The position numbers and the translations under genes were made by a program. A stretch of DNA of 64,000 nt from Agapanthus africanus (taxonomy: Eukaryota > Streptophyta > Magnoliopsida > Asparagales > Amaryllidaceae): contig CM057337.1 in assembly GCA_030015575.1 (NCBI GenBank), positions 376,673,582 through 376,737,581 on the forward strand, given 5' to 3'. Shown here in pieces: positions 1 through 9,649 of the stretch (the first letter of the stretch is position 1; the number at the start of each line of letters is the position of its first letter). Under the pieces are notes generated by a model. The model was given only the letters and a program-made list of their open reading frames with translations, did not search any database and had not been told where the DNA came from.

Positions 1-769
1 TGGGTTTTTACCCACGATCTCAGGGCTCACTCTCTCCAAAGAGATATCTCCCAAGACTGATTTGGAGAGAGCTCGCATGCAAGGGATACCCTATGCTTCG
101 GCTGTAGGCTCTATCATGTACGCGATGCTATGTACCGGACCCGATGTAGCATACCCACTAAGTGTAGTGAGTAGGTATCAAGCTGATCCTGGAGAGAGTC
201 ACTGGACAGCTGTGAAGAGCTTTCTCAAGTACTTGCGAAGGACTAAAGAGATGCTCTTGTGTATGGTAACGGAGAACTCCAAGTGGAGTCCTTTACCGAT
301 TCGAGGTTCCAGAGTGATAAGGACGACTCTAAGTCGCAGTCGGGATTTGTCTTTACCCTTTACGGCGGGGCGGTTAGCTGGAAGAGTTCCAAGCAGGAAA
401 TCATGGCAGACTCGACGATGGAGGCTGAATACATCGCTGCCAACGATGCTGCCAAAGAGGCTGTCTGGATGAAAAAGTTCATTACTGAACTTGGAGTGGT
501 TCCATCCATTGAGCATCCAATACCTTTGTATTGTGATAACAATGGAGCGGTGGTTTTGGCCAAGGAACCCAGGTCCCATCAGCGATCCAGGCATATTCTG
601 AGGCGGTATCACCTGATCCGGGAGATAGTTGAACGCCGGGAGATCGAGGTCAGGAGGGTTGACACGAAGAACAACAAAGCGGATCCACTCACGAAGGCCA
701 TTCCCAGATACAGTTTGAGAGACTCTTCGGGATGCTCGGTATGCGATACTACAGCAGCTGGCCCTAGTG
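1..769 (+). pseudogene. Ty1/copia pol 3' end (RT C-terminus and RNase H), element U
   Basis: This is the 3' end of a copia polyprotein that begins before the window. The first part reads as the RT connection region (IPYASAVGSIMYAMLC, then PDVAYPLSVVSRYQ). RNase H follows in another frame. All four acidic RNase H positions are visible: D in SFTDSRF, E in [10 protein letters not shown] in YCDNNGA and D in VDTKNNKADPLTK. Compared with H1 (ctcttggtgtatgg), a G is missing near base 258, which shifts the frame between RT and RNase H. A second shift near base 705 moves the terminal GMLGMRYYSSWP stretch out of frame. The protein cannot be made intact. RNase H would degrade the RNA strand during reverse transcription. 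Confidence 0.93.
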
Positions 770-770
770 C

Positions 771-781
771 AAGTGGGAGAT
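771..781 (+). other. Polypurine tract of element U
   Basis: The tract aagtgggagat lies directly before the TGTTAG LTR start. It is the usual priming site for plus-strand DNA synthesis. The same tract precedes the 3' LTR of every complete copia element in the window. Confidence 0.9.
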
Positions 782-2995
782 TGTTAGTTGTATGTATGCC
801 CTAGACGCCAGTATTGTACAGATGATGTATATTATATTGGATGCTTGGACATATATAGAGCGGACTTTCTTGCTCGATATGATAGTATGCTATCTGGTTG
901 CTCTTTATCTTAACATGTATACTTGTCTCTTGATACTGTCTTATAGTTACATGTTGGTGAAGCCCTTAGGATGTGTACTTGACTACCTGGACTATGATGC
1001 AGATCATACTAGTGGGGACAGTGTAGTACATAAGTACATCCTTCAAGATCCCTAGTCGTGGGTGTATCGAGACCGGGCATCGATATACCAGTGTAGACTA
1101 GCGTACACGCTTCTCGACCCATGAGATGGGCGATGGATGATCCTATATCCATTGGTGTTTGACATCAGAGATGGTATACGGGTGTTCATTGGAGACTGGG
1201 TATACTGGACGGACTCGCCGAGAACTCCCTGATGGTATTATACCTCACGTCAGATGGCAGTTCTCTGGTGACACTTTTGCAGGTTAGTCTGTAGACCCGA
1301 GATCGTCATAGAGTCTTGTGTGATTCCCACTGTGCTTTGATTTTCACCTTACCACGTCCATGAGGGTGTGCAAAACGGTGGTTTTTGGGTACAGTCCCGA
1401 GTCACATGGAGGCAATGAGCGATAGGAGGGGTTTCGTCTCTCCCGGTATTGGGGGTTGATATTGCGCTGTGCTCGATTGGCCGTAACAGGGAAGTCCCTG
1501 GCCAGGGCTGATTCAGAGATTTGCTGGTAAGTGTTACCAGTAGTTTCTCGACCCGTTATGAGCCTCACATCGGCATGACTTATCGGTTATTGGGGTCTGA
1601 CGTTTACCACCCCTTGACTTGATATGCAACATATCTGACGAAGAGACCAGACTGTACGGGAAGTGTTACCGGCAGGCTTTTACAGGAGTTGGATCGGGCT
1701 TGCTTGCTGATCTTCTGATCGCTCAATACCCGGGTAGCCGTTACGTCCAGCTAGTACCGCTGACGGCTTGTGGGTGCGTGATGTGATCATCACCTACTGC
1801 CGGCGTATTGACGAGTCTTAAGAGTCCTACATAGAGGTTTTACTGGCTCAGGCAAAACGAAATTGGGGCTCATATGTGATATGTGCGGGACCGAGAATAA
1901 TGTGTGTATGTAATACCTTATTCTATTCTCGCGACTTTTTGTATCGGTCGGTTATATATGATATAGCCGGGTTATCGAATCAAGTGTTGATTCGATAAGT
2001 CGATACATTGGATGTTATTCGGTTATATGTGACCGGATTATTAAGTCAAGTGTTGATTTAATAATTTATTGTATAAAGGTATATTTGATATACTAGTTTG
2101 CATTAACTAACACATGTTCACTTAGGGTTTTTTCTCACATGTACACATCTTTACTATATATATGATATATATTAAAATGTGTTATATTTTTGTATCATGG
2201 TTGATGATACATCATACATGGGTGTGCAAGACATACACCATACTATTTTTGATGGTGGTTAATATTTATTTAAAGTAATTACAAATTAGTGAAGCTTAGG
2301 TCATAAGCATGAAGCTTGTAGAAGCTTATGGATGCTTTGACAAATTCCACTTAATTTGTTCTACTTTAGATTTTTATTAAGCTAACCATTTTGAATTAGC
2401 AATGGTTATGGCTCTACAAGAGTTAGTATATGATACTCACTCACCATGGTTAGCTTACACACTTGATCATTATCCTCATTCTTTTCTTTTGTTCATCTTC
2501 TTCTTCATTGAGCAAAAGAAAAAGCTTGCTATGGTTTTGAAAAAAGAGTGAAACTTAGTGAGAAATAAAAATCCAAAGAGAACCCACTTCCTATTTCTCC
2601 ATCCTCTACTAGACTAGCACTTTAGTATAGGGTGTTTGCTTCACTAATTCTCAAATTAGTGAAGTAGTAGCTTGAGTCGGAATTCTCTCGACGTATATCA
2701 TCTTCAGCCTCGGAGACTTCAAGCAAGGTCACATCTTTCGCCTCGTGAAGCCATGCAAGAGCCCGGGAGAACCTTGATCGCAGCGAAGGGACTTCAACAA
2801 GGAGCAAATGAAGTGAAGGACCGATCTACAAAGGTTGTATTTCGTGTTCCCATAGAAGTAAAGTTGTTTGCTAACTATTAGTTTCGCCTAAACTCTAGTA
2901 TACGATCTTGCTTAGGGTTGTTCGGCACATAAAAATTTAATTTTGGCATGGTCGATGCCTTGTAGAGCCTTGTTAGTGTGCCTAGTATCCTTACA
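782..2995 (+). repeat. Copia LTR, TGTTAG type (3' LTR of U, serving as 5' LTR of H1)
   Basis: A 2214 bp LTR from TGTTAG to TTACA. The start follows a polypurine tract. The end aligns with the end of the D LTRs (both read gtgtgcctag then a terminal TACA). No primer-binding site follows: internal sequence starts directly at a position that lies about 2.85 kb into D's leader. U pol, LTR and H1 pol thus share one LTR, the layout expected after unequal recombination or a deletion. Confidence 0.88.
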
Positions 2996-3308
2996 ACAAT
3001 TAGCCGATCAAGTAGGTGTCTAGAACGGTGTCAGCGGGGTTACGCCCCTGGGAAAATGAGGTTTATTTTAATTAGGTCCGTGCGAAAGCACGGGGAACCT
3101 CCCTCAAAGTACTGGCACTGGCCTGACTGAAAGATTGTCGAAATTGTAGGGTGTAATTAATCCCGTCTAGTCTTTCCTTTTAGGGTTTGAAAGAAGATTT
3201 GATAAAAACAGTGGGAGCCATCCTGATTATATAAAATAATAACCAATCTAGTCTTGCAAGAGCATACACTAAAGTGTTTTCTTCTCTCTCTCTCTCCATG
3301 TAGCGACC
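2996..3308 (+). other. Truncated H1 leader with deletion junction
   Basis: Sequence starting acaattagccgatcaag matches, in opposite orientation, D near 57975, about 2.85 kb downstream of D's primer-binding site. H1 therefore lacks the primer-binding site and all the leader hairpins. The junction shows short shared bases (acaa). The segment ends in a pyrimidine-rich run (3277-3297), TAG and then ATG at 3309. No other gene is seen. Confidence 0.75.
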
Positions 3309-3530
3309 ATGTCACGTCTTAATCAAGATAATAATATGGATGTATTGACCAAACCAGCATGTTATACTGTGTAGGGGAACGTTGGTTCCGTTCTTTCTTA
3401 TAATTGTTATAAGACTGTAAAGGATATACGGGAATACCAGGATTCCCATTCCACCCGATTGAAGAAAGTACATGTTGATGCATTTTCTTCGGGTATGTTC
3501 GTTACGGAGAACTGTTTCTCCCTTTGTTCC
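3309..3530 (+). pseudogene. H1 gag tail and protease linker, N-terminal piece
   Basis: From ATG 3309 this encodes about 74 codons ending in a stretch like the end of copia gag (VHVDAFSSGMF, compare VHDDASSSGVF in D). Only about 80 codons separate this ATG from the protease DTM motif, whereas copia gag is normally some 250-300 residues. Capsid and an intact zinc knuckle are absent. An in-frame TAG lies near 3372. E1 interrupts the reading frame after 3530, and it resumes at 13454. Confidence 0.65.
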
Positions 3531-5622
3531 TGTTGGATATAGTGCCCTCAGAGTCAATTATTGGATCACTGGCACGTGATTGCAATGATTGAGAGATGAC
3601 CTATACCGGTAGGACAGTCTTACTCGAGATGATAGTATGCTATCTGGTTTATCATTATCATCGTGTACTGCTTTAGGTGACCTTACAGGTCACTATTGCA
3701 CGTTGATAGAGCCCTTAGGATTCTTGCTTGACTGCCAGCAGTATGATGGCGATCATATACATGGGAGCTGGGGTCTATAAGCGCATCCTTAAATGGTCCC
3801 TAGTCGTGGGAGTTTCGAGACAGGGCATCGATACTTCATAGTAGACTAGTGTATACAGTCGAGACCCCGACGAGGGGTGGTGGCCGGTCTCACAAGCCAC
3901 TGGTGTCAGTTGGTTCACCTAAGATGTATAAAGGTGCTCATTAGGTTATGAGTACACCGGACTGGACTCGCCAGGAACATGCTAGTTGGTATTATATCTG
4001 ACGTCAGATAGCAGTTCCCTGGTGACATGTGTACTGGTTAGTTCATCGACCTGAGATCATCATTTGTCTCGTGTGAGTTCTCCCTGTGCTTTGATTACTA
4101 CCCTACCACGGCTCAAAGGAGTCGTGCAAACAGGTTTTAGTTGGGTACAGTCCCGAGCCACATGGAGACAGTGAGCGGATCAGCAGGGGTTCGTCTCTCC
4201 CGGTATTAGGGGTGAGGCCGCGCTGTGTCTAGGAGAGCCATTAAACAAAGCCCTCGGCCGAGGCAGGAGATTTACTGGTAGGTATTCCAGTAGTATCTCA
4301 GGGTGTTCTGGGCTACACTCCGACACGACTTGTACCGCTTTTGGGGGTCTGACATTTACCAACCCCCTAGGCCCGCCATGCGTTACTCATAGACGAACGG
4401 ACCGAACTGTACGGATATTGTCACTGACAAGCTCAGTAGGGTGTCAGGATGAGTTTGCTCATCGACGTCCCTTTTGGTCAATACCTAGTAGCCCGTTACG
4501 TATGTCTAATACCTTTGACGTGCTAGTGGTTAAATCCACAAGCAAAGTATTGACGAGTCTTTAGAGTCCCCCACAGACCGTTTTCTCAAATTTTGGGAGA
4601 AACACTATAGAGCCCTATGGAGATATGGCAGGGTTCGATCTTATACGTGCGGTATTGCACGGATCGTGATCGGACGGATAATACTGGCGGGCTTTGGTTT
4701 AAGCCGGATCCTAGTATTGTACAGTGTAGATTTTGTCTCTCTGCATCTGTATTCGGTCGGAATACAAATGCGGGTATGTATATACAGTCGCGGGGTTTTC
4801 CTGTAATTTATTATGGAATCATTTTTTTGAAGTTGTCAGTTTGCATTTCGTTTCGGCCAGTTTTCCTTTGTTCCTTCATGGCCGGATTTTTCCGCTGGAG
4901 GGGGTTATTTGCAAGTATGCAAATTAGATATGTGGAGGGGGTTTCTTGTAAATGAGGGATTTTGATTATACAAGCATCTTTTGATTCCTTTTTTGCTCAT
5001 TATGGTTTGCTTTAATTATGATGGGATTGGATTTGAAATGGTGTGACCATTTCTTCTCATTATCATACATTTTCTTCTCTTGCAATTATAGATTCTTTTT
5101 CCCTCCACCATAGCCAGAGGCCGGCCATATTCTTGAGGAGAGGGGGTGGTTCATTTTTGTGGGTGAAAAAATGTTCATCTCATATCACTTTAGCTAACAC
5201 CAAAAATCCCAAGCTCATTTTCCATTCTTCACCTCCATTCATTAAGGCAACTTCGTACCCCATTGAGACAATGGATTCTACACTTCATCTACAGTATTCT
5301 TGGACACGTTGACTCGCCAACTTCGTGCCCGAGTTGCCTCGGTCTATAGATGGGAGACCGTAAAAGAACCCGGCGATGTGGTGCCCGTTCCGACGAGGAG
5401 ATGAAGACTGGAGATTCCGCGAGGAGATCGGAGTGGAGGCCGAAGACCGAAGGATACGTATCGCTCTGTATAGCCCACTCCCTTTTCTCTTGTTAGCTAG
5501 GTTTAGTTTAATGGTTCGATCCGGGTTTTAGGATGCGGTGGTGCCGGTTTAAAGTCAAGAAAAATTTTCGTTTCCGCATTTTGGCCTCGGATAGACGGCC
5601 GGGGCGCTACCGTAGTCATACA
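3531..5622 (+). repeat. E1 5' LTR
   Basis: 2092 bp, TGTTGG to TACA, followed directly by the primer-binding site. It holds the inverted repeat GAGACC/GGTCTC at 3861-3891, shared with other TGTTGG-type LTRs. A 112-codon open frame at 4617-4955 is not conserved between LTR copies and is not treated as a gene. Confidence 0.92.
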
Positions 5623-5635
5623 TGGTATCAGAGCC
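5623..5635 (+). other. E1 primer-binding site (tRNA-iMet)
   Basis: TGGTATCAGAGCC immediately follows the LTR. It is the classic site complementary to the 3' end of plant initiator methionine tRNA. Confidence 0.93.
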
Positions 5636-5834
5636 ACGCCATTAACCTAGTCTAGCTTGCTCTAACGTGTTTACAAGTTCGATCGAACGGATTTTCCGAA
5701 AACCCGATTTCTAAAGTGCAGTTTCTGTCGAATTTTTCCAGTGCTCTAAAAATTATTTGATACATTGTAAAATTACGAGTAGGGTTTTTTATGCATTCTT
5801 TGAAAATTTGGTCTCGTGGAGTCATCATTCCACC

Positions 5835-5875
5835 GCGGAACCGCGGCCAAACCCACGCTTTGGCCGCGGTTTCGC
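5835..5875 (+). other. GC-rich leader hairpin, E1
   Basis: Arms 5835-5851 and 5859-5875 pair at 16 of 17 positions around the 7 nt loop cccacgc. The outer arm GCGGAACCGCGGC recurs in D, while the inner bases differ but still pair there. Confidence 0.7.
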
Positions 5876-6068
5876 CGCCACTTTAACTGTTCATCGGACC
5901 AAATTTTTACAGTGGGCTTCTGAGTTGAAAATGGTGTTTTTGGAATGTTCTGTTTGGGCCCAGATTTTCTTTGAGTGCAACAGTTGTGATTGGGGCCCAC
6001 TTCGGTAAATTTAGTCCATCGAATATTTTAAACATGTTAGTTCATAGTATTTACATTATATCTGTGAC

Positions 6069-6146
6069 CGTGAATGTCATTTGATCGGTAAATCCTGTCT
6101 AACTGCTATAGCCCTTTTATATGGATTTGCGAACGTGGCATTCACG
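6069..6146 (+). other. 78 nt two-tier stem-loop with palindromic loop, E1
   Basis: Outer arms CGTGAATGTCA (6069-6079) and TGGCATTCACG (6136-6146) pair over 11 bp with one G-T wobble. Inner AAATCC/GGATTT pairs. The apical region holds the palindrome GCTATAGC (6105-6112). The structure begins 446 nt after the primer-binding site start. Confidence 0.7.
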
Positions 6147-6365
6147 TTGATGTCCTGTGTTGTGCTGTGATGTTGCGGATTGTCGTGGTGGATAGCCTGG
6201 ATGCAATGGTAGTACAGTTTCGTTTTATATGTACATTTGATATCGCGGGGCGAGCATCCGACATGTGGACTGCCGTCACTGGTTGTTTGTATATTATTCT
6301 TTTGGGGAACGACCGGGCTGAGGTCGATGTACCCGTTGTATGTATTTTTTATTTTCTGTACTAGA

Positions 6366-6621
6366 ATTACCCCAAGGTGGGGTGCACGGGTAGCCGGGTT
6401 CTAGAGGGCAACGGGCCCGCATCTCATGGCGTTGAGACGGAAGGGGATTCACTCTAGAATTAGCAGGCTATTCGCCACACTCGTAGGGGGTACAGGTTGA
6501 CCCAAGGAGGGGTGCTCAAGTTACCGGATTCCGTGAACTGCTGGGTGGTCCATTCACGTTGTTGAAGGGGGCTGCCTCGCTTCAGTTTTGGCGGGTAACT
6601 TGCCGCGCCCGTAGGGGTCTA
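6366..6621 (+). repeat. Two tandem paralogous leader domains, E1
   Basis: Two units of about 125 bp (6366-6490 and 6497-6621) share ACCCCAAGG or ACCCAAGG then GGGGTGC near the start and cgtaggggt at the end. Unit 2 pairs AAGTTACC with GGTAACTT. Unit 1 pairs TAGCC with GGCTA. Confidence 0.6.
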
Positions 6622-6844
6622 GGATTTCATTGCACAGGCTATCCACATGACCAGGGGATCATCGGGTTTCAGTAGCGGCTCTATGAAACCCGGGGATCCC
6701 GGATATCTGTATTGTTCTGTGATGCTTATTACATTTCTGTGATGTTGCATTTTATCACGCCTTGAGCGAATATTATATATTGATATATATACTAGTAGAT
6801 GTTGTATATGTTTTGCATCCGTGCTAGTCCTTTCCCCGCTCTGT

Positions 6845-6865
6845 CGTTAGTTAAGTAACCTAACG
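6845..6865 (+). other. CGTTAG/CTAACG hairpin, E1
   Basis: Perfect 6 bp arms (6845-6850 and 6860-6865) around a 9 nt loop, inside a block also conserved in A2, F and D. Confidence 0.6.
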
Positions 6866-7110
6866 GGTGATGACGGGACACAGTGGCGAATGCGGATGGC
6901 ATATACGTACATCATTATTTTCGTTCATTATTGGTGTGATCAATTGATGGGACTGCGTTGATTCGGATCAATGAATGCTAAACAAACCTATTCTGATGTT
7001 GTTGGAACAATTTTTCAAAAAGCTGTTATTGCAAAGACGTTCTCTTTTGTTTTGCACAGTGGTATTCGGTTATGAATATCCACCACCACAGTCGACGAGG
7101 CAAGGGCCGA

Positions 7111-7269
7111 GATCCCTTCACCGGGAGTGACCCCTTGGACAGATGTTTGCATCAGGGCAATAACTTCACTATAGTCGATTACTTTTGCTTTGTATCGTGG
7201 TATTCAGATGGAATATCCTACACCTTATTCTACGGGGAAAGAGCCGAGATCCCTTCACCGGGAGTGACC
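7111..7269 (+). repeat. Duplicated CCCTTCACCGGG leader motif, E1
   Basis: Two identical copies beginning GATCCCTTCACCGGGAGTGA at 7111 and 7248, 137 bp apart, each within a unit that also carries GGTATTC and GAATATCC. TCCC/GGGA can pair around TTCACC. Confidence 0.75.
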
Positions 7270-7421
7270 TCTTTAGCAAAGGTTTTTGCTACTATATTTT
7301 TATAAAAAGTTATCTGGTTCCTTCAACGATATCAAGTTCATTACGTTAATAGTTTTTCGCCAAAAACCAGCCGTAGCCCTCCGTCATTTCAGATTAGTAT
7401 TGCTTAGTATTCGTGCTACGT

Positions 7422-7613
7422 ATGTCGTGCATTACCGAGGTGCAGTATTCGGTAGCTCTGTAATGTTATTCTGTCGCATGGATATGTGGATTGGTTAGGA
7501 CAGTCGTACGGTTATGTTGGCATTGTCAAGGACTCGTACGGGTGGGTTTAACGCAATCAAGATAATGACGGGTTGAACTTGATTAGGTCTCTTTAATATA
7601 TTGGCATTGTCAA
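7422..7613 (+). repeat. Small hairpin array, E1
   Basis: TTGGC-ATT-GTCAA stands at 7517-7529 and 7601-7613, 84 bp apart. An eroded copy lies near 7422-7440, about 93 bp upstream of the first. Spacing matches the intact three-copy arrays of F, A2 and D. Confidence 0.65.
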
Positions 7614-7900
7614 GGTCACCTGGGTCGTAGGGGTAAAAACACACATTGGGAGTTTCTAAAGAAACTGAAACATGCCAGGCACATGCATACCTTTTGGAGT
7701 GTGATAACGTGAGTGGATTCCGTCACATTATCATGCGATGATAGTTGGATCCCGATTCCTACTGATTAGTTGGTTTACTCCTCGGGTAATCCCGACTAAT
7801 TCTTCTTTCAGGTTTGAAGGCGAATTTGAGGTTACAGTGGGAGGTTTCCTGATTAGATAAAGTGATAACCATTCTGATCTAGGTTAGAGTGCACGCTGAG

Positions 7901-7935
7901 TGTTTCTTTTCTCTCTCTCTTTGACAGTGACCATG
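7901..7935 (+). promoter_or_regulatory. Candidate 3' splice site before expected ATG, E1
   Basis: A pyrimidine run ends in TTTGACAG and is followed by TGACC then ATG (7933-7935). A run of pyrimidines, YAG and GACCAT is present at the same place in H1, A2, F and D. The ATG survives only in E1 and H1. Confidence 0.45.
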
Positions 7936-8019
7936 GCCCGATCCTTGACTATGACTCAGTGACCAAGTTGACCAAAACTTCTTAAAACACTGGCTTTTGG
8001 ATTGTCAGAGTTGCATGCC

Positions 8020-8800
8020 TCATTGCCACTCCTACTTTTACCCTTTTCTTCAGAACACCCAGTATTACTACGAATGTCCACTTCCATTAGATAAAACCAT
8101 AGTATGGTTATGTACGAACTCGAAGTAATTTATTCGAGGATGGTTTCCGGTTCTGGAGAAAACGGATAGGACAATTCAATTGTCTTTTCCTTTTACCTTC
8201 TCTCAGTTTGCGAGTGCTCCTTGGATTAGGGGATAGTACACCTGTTACGCTTATTGGATAGTCTTCTTCCAAACCATAGGAAGCTGCCGAACGGTAGGGA
8301 ATGAAGAAAAACCAATTAGCCTAACAATGGTGTACAGAAGGTATTATGTAAAGACAAATAAAGCGATTAGTAAGAGGGTAAAGTAAATTGCGACTGCTAT
8401 TCACGACCAAACCAAGTATTTCTTCACCAATCCTACATCACCTTTGTATTTCTACAGAACACTCCGTATCAATACGAAGATCCACAGTTTATTGGATACT
8501 CCATCGTATGGTTATATACGAACTCGAAAGGAACTTGTTCCAGTTCGGGGATGGATTCTGGTTCAGGAGAAAAAGGAATAAGGTTTATTCAGGTGTTTTT
8601 TATCTTTACCTTCTCTCGGGTTGCAAGTGCTCCTAGGATTAGGACAGTACACCCATTATTCTTATTGGATAGTCTTCATCCAAACCACAGACTGGTGCCG
8701 AACGGCAGGGAAGGAAGAAAACCATTTGGCCTAAAGGGGTGTACAGAAGGTAATGACTATAGACATATAAAGGGATTTGGAGAGATGGAAAAGAAATATA
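8020..8800 (+). repeat. Tandem duplication of about 400 bp, E1
   Basis: Two diverged units, offset about 404 bp, begin near cagaacacccagtatta (8051) and cagaacactccgtatca (8455). Both continue through ggttatataCGAACTCGAA-like and GTGTACAGAAGGTA landmarks. No long frame survives. The same duplication is in A2 and, shortened, in F. The origin is not recognised. Confidence 0.7.
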
Positions 8801-9649
8801 CGGTTACAGTTGTGAATCTGAATAATGGAAAAGGCATTACTAGGAATACCCGGATACCCCTACAAAACATTTCAATGTTTCAGTTTCACTGTGTATTGTT
8901 AATAGAAAACTGATTTCCCAATTAGCCCTTGCTCCAGGGTATGTATTTACCAGGTTTGATTCTCACATCTGTATGGTTTTACAGATGATGAGTGGGAGTA
9001 AGTTATTGGGAATTGGGTGATTATCCTCATTATATCGGGATTCGTTGTAATTGGTGATGTTTGAGGAAATCACCCGGGTTGTTTGGTGGACGGCAAATAT
9101 TTGGTTTTGAATATCTGCTGCTATGCACCAATTTCAAATTGATATATCTGTACGTCTATTTTTTATAGAGTGAGATATACCATCTTGAAATTATGTCCGT
9201 GACATTTACCTATATCAGTGGATAGTTAGGTAAGGAGCATTAAACAGCGGTGTAATTCTTCTTAACCATAAGTACAGTTTTCAACCTACGACACACAGCG
9301 ATTGAGTTATTAGACTCAAGGGACTTATACACAGTATTGTATGTTGTCCAGTGTCCATTAGGACAAAGGGGTTGGTCCTTGTACTATATTCGGTTTACTT
9401 GTGACTTCTCTATTTCTTAGACATGTGTTTCGTACAAATGCAAGGTCCAAGTTTTGAGAAGTTATAGGTATATGAATAAAGTAAAGAACCAGGTATTGCA
9501 AGTATCGGGATTCTTCAAGGTGATCGAAGATATAGATACTTGTGTATGGTATTTAGTTAAAAGTAATGATTAAGAGAACTTGCTTATCTTTCAGGTTACT
9601 CATAATTGGAAGCATTCTTAAGTTGAGTAACGCTGATCGGCCTCCTTCC
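8801..9649 (+). other. E1 internal sequence without recognisable gene
   Basis: Co-linear with A2 39790-40630 and, reversed, with F 23260-24130. I see no catalytic motif or long frame. It lies where gag, protease and integrase would be expected and may be their unrecognisable remains. Confidence 0.6.

Larger units (their letters stand above)
5636..7927 (+). other. E1 structured non-coding leader
   Basis: About 2.3 kb with no protein-like frame. It contains, in order, a GC-rich hairpin, a 78 nt stem-loop, two paralogous pairing domains, a CGTTAG hairpin, a duplicated CCCTTCACCGGG motif and small hairpins (each listed separately). The same order occurs in F, A2 and D. The probable role is in the genomic RNA (packaging, dimerisation, translation or splicing); this is inference. 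Confidence 0.75.

Noticed and set aside
4617..4955. 112-codon frame in E1's LTR and a 132-codon relative at 12448-12846
   Set aside because: Homologous LTR positions with different stops and no recognised domain; best explained as chance frames in LTR sequence.
7111..7269. Duplicated CCCTTCACCGGG block as a tRNA-like or pol III promoter
   Set aside because: No A box/B box pair and no cloverleaf could be drawn.
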